A DNA stretch of 64,000 nt from Flavobacterium sp. (lineage in GTDB: Bacteria > Bacteroidota > Bacteroidia > Flavobacteriales > Flavobacteriaceae), in assembly GCF_039595935.1 (NCBI RefSeq), contig NZ_JBCNKR010000004.1, forward strand, positions 743,001 through 807,000, in the 5' to 3' direction. A model generated the notes under the pieces. It was not told the origin of the DNA and did not search any database. It saw only the letters and a list, made by a program, of their open reading frames with translations. The position numbers and the translations under genes are program-made. This document shows positions 1 through 9,407 of the stretch, piece after piece. Every line of letters begins with the position of its first letter. Position 1 is the stretch's first letter.

Positions 1-1387
1 TAGCATAAGTTGGTTTGTAAGTTCCACCCGCTACTGCATTGTGTTCTAACGAAATATTAGCAACTGCCTGAAAATCATTTAAGAATTTAACCTCAGTTTT
101 AAAATAACCTAAAAGTCTGTGTCTTTCGTTATCAACTGTTCTGTTTGTTAGAATCTCAACTGGGTTTTCGTAGATATTTCCTCCAACAGATGTAAAGTTT
201 CCATTTGCATCATAAACCGGAATTGTTGGATTTAAGTTGTAAGCACGCTCAAAAATTCTGTAATCAATTGGGTGCCATTTGTCGATATTGGCAAATAATC
301 CCACATCAAATTTTACATCTTTGTTGTCTCCAAGAAATTGATAAGCACTTATGTTTCCGCTAATTCTTTCTAAACCAGATTTTTTAATAACTCCTTCATT
401 ATTTAAGTATCCGATAGAAGTTCTAAAACCGCTGTCAGCTTTTCCAGAATTGATACTTAAAGTATGAGATTGAGAAACTGCTGTCTGCTCGATTGCTTTT
501 TGCCAATTTGTATTTCCACCGTAATCAACAGCGTCCATGTTTCCTGTTTGGCGAACATAACCTCTCCATTGATTTGCAGATAAAAGATCTAAATTATCAG
601 CAACATAACCAATACTTGATGAACCATTGTATACTACAGAAACACCTTTTGTTCCTGATTTTGTTGTAATAATAATAACTCCGTTTGCTCCTCTAGAACC
701 ATAAATTGCTGTTGCAGAAGCATCTTTAAGAACGTCAACCGATTTAATATCAGCTGGCTGAACCACGTTGATATCTACACCTGCAATTCCGTCAACTACA
801 ATAAGCGGACTGTTACTTGCTGTTAATGAAGTTCCTCCACGTAAACGAATTGTAGAACCTGCAGCAGGATCTCCAGAAGGGCGAATGATGTTTAATCCGG
901 CCACTTTTCCCTGTAAAACCTGCTCTGTAGAAGAAATGGTTCCTTTTACTAAATTATCAGATGTAACTGTAGAAATTGCTCCCGTTAAATCAGATTTCTT
1001 TTGTGTTCCGTATCCAACAGAAACCACCTGAACTTCTGCTAATTGATAACCGTCATTTTGTAAACGAACTTCTAATTTTGAAGAAGCGGCAGTGATCTGC
1101 ACTTTTTGAGTGGTTGAACCGATGAATGAAACTTCGATTGTACCTCCTACGGCTACCTCAAGACTAAATTTCCCGTCAAAATCTGTAGTCGTTGCATTTC
1201 TTGTTCCAGACTCTATTACCGATGCTCCCGGCAATACAGTACCTGAATTGTCATAAACGGTACCCGTTACCAGCTTTTTTCCCTGAGCAAACATTCCTGC
1301 CGAAAGAAAAAGCATGAAAATCATGAATACCAGCGATTTAGTAGTCCACATTTGATGCAGGACTATTCTTTTATTTTTACTATTCAT
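1..1387 (-). CDS. SusC/RagA-family TonB-dependent outer-membrane receptor, N-terminal part
   Basis: The gene runs off the left edge, so only about 462 N-terminal residues are visible. They show a signal peptide ending in an AQG-type site, a carboxypeptidase-regulatory-like domain (LVTGTVYDNSGTVLPGAS), then the TonB-box/plug region with the SusC hallmark VVSVGYGTQKKSDLTGA and the IYGSRGANGVIIITTKSG plug motif. These proteins import glycans or other large nutrients across the outer membrane together with a SusD lipoprotein. No susD is visible; it would be expected beyond the left edge. The start ATG (1385-1387) lies 28 bases after the preceding gene, which suggests cotranscription with the two secreted proteins upstream. 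Family assignment is firm; the substrate is unknown. Confidence 0.93.
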   Translation of the reverse strand, partial: MNSKNKRIVLHQMWTTKSLVFMIFMLFLSAGMFAQGKKLVTGTVYDNSGTVLPGASVIESGTRNATTTDFDGKFSLEVAVGGTIEVSFIGSTTQKVQITAASSKLEVRLQNDGYQLAEVQVVSVGYGTQKKSDLTGAISTVTSDNLVKGTISSTEQVLQGKVAGLNIIRPSGDPAAGSTIRLRGGTSLTASNSPLIVVDGIAGVDINVVQPADIKSVDVLKDASATAIYGSRGANGVIIITTKSGTKGVSVVYNGSSSIGYVADNLDLLSANQWRGYVRQTGNMDAVDYGGNTNWQKAIEQTAVSQSHTLSINSGKADSGFRTSIGYLNNEGVIKKSGLERISGNISAYQFLGDNKDVKFDVGLFANIDKWHPIDYRIFERAYNLNPTIPVYDANGNFTSVGGNIYENPVEILTNRTVDNERHRLLGYFKTEVKFLNDFQAVANISLEHNAVAGGTYKPTYA

Positions 1388-1415
1388 TAGAATGATGTTT
1401 TAATTTGATAGTGAA

Positions 1416-2498
1416 TTATTTGTCTAAGGTTTTAAGCGGAATCGTCGTGTCTGAAATTGTTTTGTCTTTGTTATCTTTAACTAAAACATGAATTTCACTT
1501 AAAACAGGAGAATCCTTAAGTTCTGAAACCAAATTGACAAATCCTTTTATCTCTGCAGTACCTCCGCTAAACTCACCAGAAATTGTTTTTGCACCAGCTG
1601 TAATGGTATAAATTAATTTATTTACACCCGGCTCGTTGTTTTTTCTGTAGATTCCTAAGAAATCTTTCTGGCTGATTTGTAAAGGGAAAAATCCAAATAC
1701 CGGCGCTGGTGGCGGCTCATAAGCTCCTGCATATAAAACCTGATCCGGAATTGTTCCTGCCCAGTCGTCTTTTACCATCAGGAAAACTAAATTTTCCATG
1801 ACGTAACCATCTGGAGCATTGTAGTATGTTTTTGGAACCAAATCCATTTTGTAGAATCCGTTTCCTAAGTCTTTTAGTTTGGTTTTTTCAACAATGTCTG
1901 GTAACCAAGATTGGTATTCTTGTTTAATATCCCAGTTGTTTAATCCACTATGAATGTGTACGCTTGTTGCGCCTGCAAATCCCGGTGCTAAATTGGCATT
2001 GAATAAAATACTTACACCTTTATCCAAAGTTGGTTTTGTTGGATAAGCTCTGATTAACTCATTTGCAGTGTAAAAAGATGAAAAATCAGTGTAAGGCATA
2101 TTCGCCACGTCGCTTTGTTTAGATCCGTTTTTGTTTTTTAAACGAAACCAAAATCCTGCGCTTGCTGCAATTTCTTCAGGAGTTTTAGAAAAATAAGCTG
2201 TTGGAGTTAAAGTAAAACTCCACATTTTATTTCCTTCATAATGCAATTTGGCAAAATCAGATGAGTTTTCCCAGTTTCCTGCATCCGGTTCAGATGGAGA
2301 CCAAATCCAGATATATAAATCTTCATTTTCTAAAAACGTAGTTCCAGAAAGATCAAAGTACCAAGTAACCTGCTCGTCATATTTGTAAACAACCGGAAAT
2401 GATGACATCGGTCCCACAGCTCCTGCGGCTTCTTGTGCCTTTGTAAAATTAGGAGCCATCAAAAGGGCAAGTAAAATTGTATATAGAAATTTTTTCAT
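1416..2498 (-). CDS. Secreted protein of a SusC-type locus, unknown function
   Basis: A 360-residue protein with a clear signal peptide (MKKFLYTILLALLMAPNFTKAQ) and no lipobox, so it is probably periplasmic or surface-exposed. The mature part is rich in aromatic residues (YIWIWSPSEPD, FWFRLKNKNG, SVHIHSGLNNW), resembling the beta-sandwich SusE/SusF-like or starch-binding-like proteins of polysaccharide loci, but I do not recognise a named family. It starts 8 bases after the lipoprotein gene and ends 28 bases before susC, so the three genes probably form one transcript. A glycan-binding role is inference from context. Confidence 0.7.
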   Translation of the reverse strand: MKKFLYTILLALLMAPNFTKAQEAAGAVGPMSSFPVVYKYDEQVTWYFDLSGTTFLENEDLYIWIWSPSEPDAGNWENSSDFAKLHYEGNKMWSFTLTPTAYFSKTPEEIAASAGFWFRLKNKNGSKQSDVANMPYTDFSSFYTANELIRAYPTKPTLDKGVSILFNANLAPGFAGATSVHIHSGLNNWDIKQEYQSWLPDIVEKTKLKDLGNGFYKMDLVPKTYYNAPDGYVMENLVFLMVKDDWAGTIPDQVLYAGAYEPPPAPVFGFFPLQISQKDFLGIYRKNNEPGVNKLIYTITAGAKTISGEFSGGTAEIKGFVNLVSELKDSPVLSEIHVLVKDNKDKTISDTTIPLKTLDK

Positions 2499-2506
2499 AT
2501 TACTTC

Positions 2507-3028
2507 TTAGTTAATAGCATTTAATTTGAATACATAAGTCACAAACGGAGTTCCTCCAGAAGAATGCACTAACTGAAATTCCATTTCGTCATTGCTTCCC
2601 GGAACTGATGTTACTCTAAGTTCGTCTGTTTTTTGAGTTTTTGCAGCATCGCTGTACAAGTAGATTCTTACTGCACTTGCATTGGTCTGCTGGAAATCTG
2701 AGCTTAATTCCCAATAGCCTTTTGGAGCAAATAAAGGCGGAACATTTCCCGTCACTTCATAACTTGTTGGTCTGTTTTTTTCGTCTACGCTAAAGTTGAT
2801 TTTAAAATCTTCGTAGTTAAAAAAAGTACTCAAGTTCTCTTCACTTGGTTCGATCTTATTTGCTTTGGCAAATTCGTCAACCATTTTCAGATTTGTTAGT
2901 CCCCAATTTCCATTTACTTTCTCATAAATCGTAATCGGATCAACGTAGCTTCCGTCTTCTGTATTGTCGCAGCTAATTGCGAAAAAACACATTAATAAAG
3001 CTAACCAATAATAACTTTTACTTCTCAT
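2507..3028 (-). CDS. Lipoprotein, DUF5004-like, first gene of the SusC operon
   Basis: A 173-residue protein whose N-terminus (MRSKSYYWLALLMCFFAISC) ends in a lipobox with Cys20, so it is a predicted lipoprotein. The rest resembles small beta-rich lipoproteins annotated as DUF5004 next to SusC/SusD pairs; that name is from memory and tentative. It is the promoter-proximal gene of the minus-strand group leading into susC, and is divergent from the regulator at 3503. The likely role is accessory to surface nutrient binding, which is inference. Confidence 0.65.
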   Translation of the reverse strand: MRSKSYYWLALLMCFFAISCDNTEDGSYVDPITIYEKVNGNWGLTNLKMVDEFAKANKIEPSEENLSTFFNYEDFKINFSVDEKNRPTSYEVTGNVPPLFAPKGYWELSSDFQQTNASAVRIYLYSDAAKTQKTDELRVTSVPGSNDEMEFQLVHSSGGTPFVTYVFKLNAIN

Positions 3029-3502
3029 AAATTTTTGGTTTTTGTTAGTTTTTCATCCCTTTAAAAGGACACTACGAAACTAGATGTTAAATAAATCTAA
3101 AAAAAAATATCTGCGAAAAATCAAGATAAATTTCAAACGTTTTCGTAATTAATTATTTGATTATCAATATTTTATATTTTAGTAAAAAACACAAAAATCA
3201 AGGTCTTGTTTAGATGAAAAGTGGTACTTAAATAATGGTAAATATGACAATATGCGAATTTTATGTGAATATTTTTTCACTATACATATATATAACCACT
3301 TTTTATTGTATAATTGCAAATTATTAGAGTGCTTTTAACATTTTAAGACTGCTTAGCACCTTATACAGCAGTATTTTAAAAGAAAAACTAAAAAAACTGC
3401 TCCCGATTTTCTAAAACTGCTAATCATCAGTTTTTAATTAATTTTGCTTTAAACGAATTAACTCAACCATAAATTATCTTACCCTAAAACCACAACCAAA
3501 CC
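3029..3502. other. Divergent intergenic region between the SusC operon and its probable regulator
   Basis: A 474-base AT-rich region with no supported ORF. It must hold the promoters for the minus-strand operon and the plus-strand regulator. A -7-like box is visible only for the regulator (3439-3446); I did not find a convincing TAnnTTTG box for the minus strand. Confidence 0.5.
3439..3446 (+). promoter_or_regulatory. -7 box upstream of the DUF6377 regulator
   Basis: TAATTTTG matches the Bacteroidota -7 consensus TAnnTTTG, 56 bases before the ATG at 3503. No clear TTG box is seen at the expected -33 position, so this is only a candidate. Confidence 0.35.
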
Positions 3503-5101
3503 ATGCAAAAAATATTTGTACTGTATTTTTTCATTGCGGGTTTTTCTCTAACTGCGAAAGAGACAAATCCAATTCTTGAAGAATTAGATAATGTACTGCT
3601 CAAAAAAGAAGTTTACTTAAAACAGAAATATCGCAAAATTGAAGCGTTAAAAAGAAATGTTTCAAAATTTACTGTAAGTCAAAATAATGAAGACCTTTAC
3701 AATACTTATATGTCGTTGTTTGAAGAATACAAATCATTCAAATACGATTCGGCCTATTATTATTTAGAAGAAGCAAAAATCAAAGCCAAGGTTTTAAAAG
3801 ATCCTAAATATTTGGCCAAAAGCCGAATTAAAGAAGGTTTTGTACTGCTTTCGTCCGGATTATTTAAAGAAGCAATTGATACACTAAATGTAATCGACGA
3901 TCAAAAACTCGATCAAAAAAACAAATTTGAATACTATAATATTAAAGCCCGAGCTTATTATGATTTAGCCGATTATAACCGCGATCAGCGTTTTAATATT
4001 CATTATGTACAGCAGGGAAATCATTTCCTAAAAAAAGCTTTAGAATTAATAGGAACCAATACGAATGAATACTGGGCTGCCGAAAGTTTAAAACGTTTAA
4101 AACAGCAAGACTGGCGCGGCGCCGAATTTGCCTTTAGTTACTGGATCAACAATTATGATTTACCTCCGGATTATTACGGAATTGCAACCTCAAGTCTTGG
4201 TTATATTTATTCTGAAAGAGGATATACTAAAAAAGCGATTCAATATCTCGCTCTCGCCGCCATTGCCGATGTAAAAAATGCGACCAAAGAAACTGTGGCA
4301 CTTCGAAATCTGGCCAATGAACTCTTTAAAATGGGATATCTGGACAAAGCCAACGAATATATTAATATTGCGATGGATGATGCGACTTTTTATAACGCCA
4401 GACACCGTAAAATTGAAATTTCATCCATATTACCCATTATAGAAAAAGCACAGCTAAACAACGTAAAAGATAAAAATGATAAGCTTGAAAGGATTATTAT
4501 TCTTTTAACGATCTTAACGTTCATTATTATCTTGTTTTCGATTATTATCTTCAAACAATTAAAAGAAAAAAACAAAGCCAGAAAAATAATGGCTTCTTCA
4601 TACGCACAGCTACAGGAAATGAACATAAGTCTCAGCGAGGCAAATGCGATTAAAGAAGAATATATTACCTATTTTATTAAAGCAACTTCAGCTTTTATTA
4701 ATAAGATTGATCACATTCAGAAAAGTACGCTTCACAAAATTATTACTAAGAAAACCGATGAAGTTATTGCGAGTTTAAAACGCTATAATGTTAAGGAAGA
4801 AAGAGAAAATCTTTTTCATCAATTTGATGAAATCTTCCTGAAATTGTTCCCAACTTTTGTGACAGATTTTAATCATTTGTTTCCAAATGATCATAAATGC
4901 ATTGTAAAGAAAGGTGAACTTTTGAATACGGAACTCCGCATTTTTGCTCTGTATAGATTAGGAATTCAGGACAGCAGTCAAATGGCTGAATTTCTGGAAC
5001 TTTCTGTGGCTACCATCTATACTTATAAAACAAGAATTAAAAGTAAATCAGACTTTAAAGATACTTTTGAAGAAAAGATTATGGCGATAAAGACGATTTA
5101 A
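3503..5101 (+). CDS. TPR membrane transcriptional regulator, DUF6377-type
   Basis: The 532-residue protein has a signal peptide, a TPR-like helical sensor region (about 60-310), one transmembrane helix (about 328-350, [18 protein letters not shown]), a charged coiled coil, and a C-terminal HTH with [20 protein letters not shown] and [16 protein letters not shown], as in LuxR-like winged helices. This is the layout of DUF6377 regulators, which usually lie beside SusC/SusD loci and control them. Its divergent position next to the SusC operon fits that role. The N-terminus would be periplasmic and the HTH cytoplasmic. The inducing signal is unknown. Confidence 0.82.
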   Translation: MQKIFVLYFFIAGFSLTAKETNPILEELDNVLLKKEVYLKQKYRKIEALKRNVSKFTVSQNNEDLYNTYMSLFEEYKSFKYDSAYYYLEEAKIKAKVLKDPKYLAKSRIKEGFVLLSSGLFKEAIDTLNVIDDQKLDQKNKFEYYNIKARAYYDLADYNRDQRFNIHYVQQGNHFLKKALELIGTNTNEYWAAESLKRLKQQDWRGAEFAFSYWINNYDLPPDYYGIATSSLGYIYSERGYTKKAIQYLALAAIADVKNATKETVALRNLANELFKMGYLDKANEYINIAMDDATFYNARHRKIEISSILPIIEKAQLNNVKDKNDKLERIIILLTILTFIIILFSIIIFKQLKEKNKARKIMASSYAQLQEMNISLSEANAIKEEYITYFIKATSAFINKIDHIQKSTLHKIITKKTDEVIASLKRYNVKEERENLFHQFDEIFLKLFPTFVTDFNHLFPNDHKCIVKKGELLNTELRIFALYRLGIQDSSQMAEFLELSVATIYTYKTRIKSKSDFKDTFEEKIMAIKTI

Positions 5102-5175
5102 AAGGTACTAAGATTCTGAGATACTAAGGTTCTAAGTTTTTTTTGCAATCTTTTTATTTTACATCGGTAATCTTT

Positions 5176-5275
5176 GTCATTCTGAGGAACGAAGAATCTT
5201 CGAGAGTAATTCTACAAAGATTGGCGACATACTTTATGGAGCTGCTTGCGAAGATTCTTCGTTCCTCAGAATGAC
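5176..5275. repeat. Perfect 27-bp inverted repeat (REP-like hairpin)
   Basis: The arms at 5176-5202 and 5249-5275 are exact reverse complements around a 46-base spacer. The core TTCTGAGGAACGAAGAATC reads both ways. It sits between two convergent genes and has no coding potential. It resembles dispersed intergenic hairpin repeats common in Flavobacterium genomes. Confidence 0.85.
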
Positions 5276-5293
5276 AAGATTGTGTGAAAAATA

Positions 5294-5322
5294 AAAAAAG
5301 CGACATTTACTGTCGCTTTTTA
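5294..5322. terminator. Bidirectional terminator between convergent genes
   Basis: Stem AGCGACA/TGTCGCT (5299-5305 and 5311-5317) with a 5-base loop, flanked by an A tract on the left and a T tract on the right. It can end both the regulator (plus) and the desaturase-like gene (minus). Confidence 0.85.
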
Positions 5323-5323
5323 T

Positions 5324-6547
5324 TTATTCAGCAGATTCTAACTGCAAAATCATATTTTGATAATATTTACTCAACGAGAATAATTGTTCAGCAAATATCA
5401 TAACGGCCAGCGGAATAAAGAAAAACATGGTTAGATCTCTTTCGTATAAAAAATAGGTCGTAATCATAAAAATTCGAGTGTATTCAAGGTAATAAATCCA
5501 TTTTCTTTGTTCTAATATGGCACCGCAGTTTATTAACGTGATAATAACAATCGACAATACGAAAATCTTATCGTAAGCTTCTAAAACATCAAAATAATAC
5601 GTAAAAACAGTCAGCAATAAAGTGCAGACTCCTAATTGAATATAAAGGTAATTTCTAAATCGAAGTCTTTGATGCGGATTGCTTTTATCTTGTAAAAAGC
5701 GTTTTTCTAATATTGGACGAATATCCTGATCCATGTGGGCGGGACTTCCAAAAACGGCTTTCCATCTGGCTTTAAAACCTTTTGAACGTCGCCATAATTC
5801 GTAGATTTCAAAATAATAATGAAAATGCTGCCAAAGGAAACTATAACTTTTTAGCGGATGTGTTAATCCGTATTTTGGTTTTTCTTCTTCTGCCTGGAAA
5901 GTTCCAAAAAGACGATCCCAAAATGTAAACATATCGCCATAATTTTTATCAAGGTATTTTTCGTCAGATGCATGATGAACACCATGAACAGAAGGCGTTA
6001 CGAAAACATATTCGAGCCATTTTATTTTACCGACGAGCTGTGTATGTGTAAAGAAAGAATATGCTCCGTGAACAATCAACATCGTAATTACCATAGTGGG
6101 ATGAAAGCCAACAAGCGGAAGAACACACCAAAATCCCGTTCGGATTATGGCCTGAAAAGTCGTAATTCTGGCCGCAGCTGTAAAATTGAATTCTTCACTA
6201 TGATGATGTACAATGTGTGCTGCCCAGAAAAAATTGACTTCGTGTCCTAATCTGTGATACCAGTACCAGACAAAATCTGTGGCAAGAATTAAGGCAATCC
6301 AGACTAAAAAATTACTCGGAATTTCAAAAATCCTGTAATCGTCATAAATCAAATAATACAATTGATAGAAGCTTGCGGCAACAAACAAATTAATCAACCG
6401 TTCTGCAATTCCAATACTGATATTAGATACAGAACTTTCATAATTAAAAATTTCAGGTCTCTTTTTTCGTTGTGCAAGCTTATATTCCAGAAATAAAAAC
6501 AGGAAGAAAGCGAGCATTGCAAAGGCAAGAAAATTAATGTTTTTCAT
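5324..6547 (-). CDS. Sterol desaturase / fatty acid hydroxylase family membrane protein
   Basis: A 407-residue integral membrane protein with the histidine clusters of the fatty acid hydroxylase superfamily: WYWYHRLGHE, AHIVHHHSEEFN and the late HGVHHASDEKYLDKNYG. These ligate a di-iron centre that hydroxylates or desaturates lipid substrates in the inner membrane. Hydrophobic segments flank the motifs, and a further set of helices at the C-terminus (about 300-400) is typical of the longer bacterial members. The substrate cannot be told from sequence. It is transcribed alone, ending at the hairpin at 5299. Confidence 0.88.
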   Translation of the reverse strand: MKNINFLAFAMLAFFLFLFLEYKLAQRKKRPEIFNYESSVSNISIGIAERLINLFVAASFYQLYYLIYDDYRIFEIPSNFLVWIALILATDFVWYWYHRLGHEVNFFWAAHIVHHHSEEFNFTAAARITTFQAIIRTGFWCVLPLVGFHPTMVITMLIVHGAYSFFTHTQLVGKIKWLEYVFVTPSVHGVHHASDEKYLDKNYGDMFTFWDRLFGTFQAEEEKPKYGLTHPLKSYSFLWQHFHYYFEIYELWRRSKGFKARWKAVFGSPAHMDQDIRPILEKRFLQDKSNPHQRLRFRNYLYIQLGVCTLLLTVFTYYFDVLEAYDKIFVLSIVIITLINCGAILEQRKWIYYLEYTRIFMITTYFLYERDLTMFFFIPLAVMIFAEQLFSLSKYYQNMILQLESAE

Positions 6548-6653
6548 TTTTAAAAATTACTTTAATATTGATATGAACTAAAAAAAGGCATTTTCATCAG
6601 TCAAAAAACGTTTTTAACTGATGAAAATTATCTGGATTTTTATTTTAAAAATT

Positions 6654-7940
6654 CTAATTCTGCTTAAATTTTGGAGCCTCTAAAGCTACTTCTTTAACAG
6701 ATTGTGTTTCAGCTACTTTTTTCAGCGCAATTATGTAAGCCGCAATTCTCGGACTTACATCGTATTTTGCTGAAACTCTAAATACAGTTTCAAAACCTTT
6801 TTCTAAAATGTCTTCTAAACGTTTATTAATTTGATGAATTCTCCAGGATTCTAAAAGTGAATTTTGAAGCCATTCAAAATAAGAAACCGTAACTCCGCCA
6901 GCATTTGCCAAAATATCCGGAACCACTAATACATTTTTACCTTGCAAAATTTCATCAGCATCAGAAGAAACAGGTCCGTTTGCCGCTTCGATTATTATTT
7001 TAGCACGAACATCATTTGCATTTTTCTTTGTAATAACATCTTCTTTTGCAGCCGGAATCAAAACATCAACATCTAAAAACAATAATTCTTCATGTTTTAT
7101 AGCTACTGAATTTGGATATCCTTTTATCGTTTTATTATTGAGATTATAATACAATATCAACTCCGGAATATTGATTCCATCCGGATTGAAAAACGCTTCC
7201 GAAACATCACTTACCGCAACTATCTTAACTCCTTTTTCATATAAAAACAAAGCCGAATGCAAACCAACATTTCCAAATCCCTGAATCGCAGCAGTTGATC
7301 TTGCCGGTCTGATTTTTAATTTTTCAAGCGCCAGCAAAGTAATAATACTTACACCTCTTCCGGTTGCTTCTACTCTTCCAAGCGAACCTCCGGAATGCAA
7401 ATGCTTTCCGGTTACTACGGCGTGAATTGTTTTTCCGTGAACCAATGAAAATTCATCCATCAGCCAGCCCATTTCGTCTGGACCAGTTCCCATATCCGGT
7501 GCAGGAACATCTTTTTCAGGACCAAAAATATCTGCCAAAGCTTTTGTATACGCTCTTGTAATTCTTTCTAATTCAGTTTTAGAAAGTGTTTTCGGATCAC
7601 AAATAATACCTCCTTTTGCTCCTCCAAACGGAATTCCGGTTACGGCAGATTTCCATGTCATCCAGGCTGCCAGTGCTTTTACCTCATCGAGATTTACAGC
7701 ATTGTCGTAACGAATTCCCCCTTTTGACGGCCCTAAAGCCGTGTTGTGAATTACTCTATATCCTTCAAAATTTTGTTCGGTTCCATTATCTAATGTTATA
7801 GAAAAATTGACCACAATTTGTTTTTCCGGACGCTGCAGCTTTTGTCTGATAGATTCATCTAATTTTAGAATATCGGCTGCTATATTAAACCTTTCAATCA
7901 TAGATTGAAAGGGATTCTGTTTTATAATTTCTGCACTCAT
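6654..7940 (-). CDS. gdhA: Glutamate dehydrogenase (Glu/Leu/Phe/Val dehydrogenase family)
   Basis: The 428-residue protein interconverts glutamate and 2-oxoglutarate plus ammonia. The substrate-site lysines are visible as K73 in PSKGGIRYDN, K97 in WMTWKSAV and K109 in PFGGAKGG, followed by PAPDMGTGPDEMGW and the Rossmann motif AAIQGFGNVG. An Asp at the end of the second Rossmann strand (VAVSDVS) suggests NAD use, which is inference. Length fits the family. The upstream region is unusual: two tiny Cys/Met-rich ORFs and a terminator hairpin precede the gene, so attenuation or read-through control is possible. Confidence 0.95.
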   Translation of the reverse strand: MSAEIIKQNPFQSMIERFNIAADILKLDESIRQKLQRPEKQIVVNFSITLDNGTEQNFEGYRVIHNTALGPSKGGIRYDNAVNLDEVKALAAWMTWKSAVTGIPFGGAKGGIICDPKTLSKTELERITRAYTKALADIFGPEKDVPAPDMGTGPDEMGWLMDEFSLVHGKTIHAVVTGKHLHSGGSLGRVEATGRGVSIITLLALEKLKIRPARSTAAIQGFGNVGLHSALFLYEKGVKIVAVSDVSEAFFNPDGINIPELILYYNLNNKTIKGYPNSVAIKHEELLFLDVDVLIPAAKEDVITKKNANDVRAKIIIEAANGPVSSDADEILQGKNVLVVPDILANAGGVTVSYFEWLQNSLLESWRIHQINKRLEDILEKGFETVFRVSAKYDVSPRIAAYIIALKKVAETQSVKEVALEAPKFKQN

Positions 7941-8006
7941 AGTATTTATTTTTAATTTTTTGGTTTATCGATTTGGGTTTAATAAAATGTTTTGTTCTGA
8001 ATAAAA

Positions 8007-8084
8007 TTAACAGCAGCACATGCAACACGGAATTTTCGTCTGGCAGCAATGCATCTTACTATGTATGTTTCTATTCGATCTCAT
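8007..8084 (-). CDS. 25-residue Cys-rich leader-like peptide upstream of gdhA
   Basis: Reading the minus strand from ATG 8084 to TAA 8007 gives 25 residues, seven of them Cys, ending in PCCMCCC immediately before the stop. Clustered identical codons at the end of a tiny ORF are the signature of attenuator leader peptides, here suggesting sensing of charged tRNA-Cys. It lies between the hairpin at 8108-8138 and gdhA, 66 bases upstream of the gdhA start. It may instead be a chance ORF, but the Cys clustering makes this unlikely. Confidence 0.5.
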   Translation of the reverse strand: MRSNRNIHSKMHCCQTKIPCCMCCC

Positions 8085-8107
8085 TTTATTTTTATTTAAT
8101 AGTTCCT

Positions 8108-8138
8108 AAAAAAAGCCTTTCATGGTGCATGAAAGGCT
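8108..8138 (-). terminator. Terminator-type hairpin between the two leader-like ORFs
   Basis: Perfect 10-bp arms (8114-8123 and 8129-8138) around a 5-base loop, followed on the minus strand by a T run (A tract 8108-8114). Placed after the first leader ORF and before gdhA, it could be an attenuator or simply end the short transcript. Confidence 0.75.
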
Positions 8139-8170
8139 AAAAAAAAAATAACTAACAAGTACTTTCTCTA

Positions 8171-8257
8171 TTAACGCCATTTCATCGCATAGGTCGACAT
8201 GCAGCACATCGTCAAACTGCACATAAACGGGATGATATTTTGGACATAGTTTTTCAT
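8171..8257 (-). CDS. 28-residue Met/Cys-rich leader-like peptide
   Basis: Minus-strand ORF from ATG 8257 to TAA 8171. Its second half contains MCSLTMCCMSTYAM, with Met and Cys codons clustered. A -7-like box lies only 9 bases upstream, so the message would be nearly leaderless, or translation may begin at Met12 (8224). A terminator hairpin follows at 8138. This looks like a sulfur-amino-acid leader peptide; there is no direct proof of translation. Confidence 0.45.
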   Translation of the reverse strand: MKNYVQNIIPFMCSLTMCCMSTYAMKWR

Positions 8258-8265
8258 TGTTATTG

Positions 8266-8273
8266 CAAATCTA
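8266..8273 (-). promoter_or_regulatory. -7 box for the leader-peptide transcript
   Basis: On the minus strand this reads TAGATTTG, a full match to TAnnTTTG. No TTG box is visible at the -33 position. Confidence 0.4.
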
Positions 8274-8383
8274 TAAAATATTATTTATAAATTCTATAGA
8301 ATTAGTCGAGTTTATTTAAATAAAATATAAAATTAACATTAAAACCCTTGTAAATTAACACTTTAAGAAATTAAAAAAAAGTA

Positions 8384-9235
8384 CTAAAATTGTGATTTAA
8401 CGATAAAAACAATGGCTGTTAGAGCTAAAACGAGACCTAAAATATTGATTTTAGAGAGTTTTTCTTTAAAGAAAAGCATTCCTACCAGACTTCCCAAAAC
8501 TATAACCCCCATATTCATTCCGGCAAAAACCGTTGATGGATTTTCGGCGAAAGCCTTATGTGCTTTTAAATAAAATAATATATTTCCGAAGTTGAAGATT
8601 CCGACTAAACCTCCAAAAAGAATGTTTTGGTAATTCAGTTTTACCTTTTTTATAACAACATCATAAACTACAACCAATAAAGAAACGGCCAATGAAATAT
8701 CAAAAACGATAAATAAAGACGTTGTATAAGGCAAAGCTGTAAAAAGTGCAATTTGCTTAAAAAGAATATCAATTATCCCGAAACCTAAAAAAACTGCTGT
8801 TGGATAAATCCATTTGTTTTGATCGTTTCCTGATTGTTTTTTTAAGATGAATAAAAGCGCTATAAATCCTATTATCAATCCAATAACTTTATAAGGATTG
8901 AATTCTTCTTTAAAAATCAACCAAGCCGCAATTATAGGAATAAATAAAGATAAACGTTGTGCTGCATCTGTTTTTACAATTCCCATATATTTTATAGAAG
9001 TGAATAAAAACAGAAAAACTATTGGCAGCAAAATACCAACTGCAGTGTAAATATTCCAGGGCGCATCAGCGTGAACAACATTCAAATCCGGGCTAAAAGT
9101 AAAATAGCAAAGTGCTATTGCCATTACATAATTAAAAGCAATTATCTGAATTGGATTTGCATTGTATTTTCGGGTTATTTTGAAGATTACACCAACCGTA
9201 ACACTGCACAAAATGCTTAGAATAAGAAACAACAT
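8384..9235 (-). CDS. EamA/DMT-family transporter
   Basis: The 283-residue protein is almost entirely hydrophobic and shows about ten transmembrane helices in two homologous halves, the layout of the drug/metabolite transporter (EamA) family. The second half ends with GSLVGMLFFKEKLSKINILG, a typical EamA C-terminal motif. The substrate cannot be inferred; members export amino acids or other metabolites from the cytoplasm. It appears monocistronic. Confidence 0.85.
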   Translation of the reverse strand: MLFLILSILCSVTVGVIFKITRKYNANPIQIIAFNYVMAIALCYFTFSPDLNVVHADAPWNIYTAVGILLPIVFLFLFTSIKYMGIVKTDAAQRLSLFIPIIAAWLIFKEEFNPYKVIGLIIGFIALLFILKKQSGNDQNKWIYPTAVFLGFGIIDILFKQIALFTALPYTTSLFIVFDISLAVSLLVVVYDVVIKKVKLNYQNILFGGLVGIFNFGNILFYLKAHKAFAENPSTVFAGMNMGVIVLGSLVGMLFFKEKLSKINILGLVLALTAIVFIVKSQF

Positions 9236-9335
9236 AGAATTAAATTTTGATTACAAAAGTAGGTTTTTATAATATCTGGTTTGCTATAAATCTTTGTCAA
9301 AGTTTAAAATTTTGACAAAGATTGCTGAACATAAG

Positions 9336-9367
9336 AAACCCGACAGGTTTTAAAAACCTGTCGGGTT
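9336..9367 (-). terminator. Strong hairpin terminator after the AAA+ gene
   Basis: Arms AAACCCGACAGGTTTT and AAAACCTGTCGGGTTT fold into a near-perfect 16-bp stem, 41 bases beyond the stop of the gene ending at 9408. The same type of CCCGACAGG hairpin is common in Flavobacterium intergenic DNA. Confidence 0.7.
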
Positions 9368-9407
9368 TACATCACTATATAATCATTAACAATTTACAAT
9401 TAATAAT

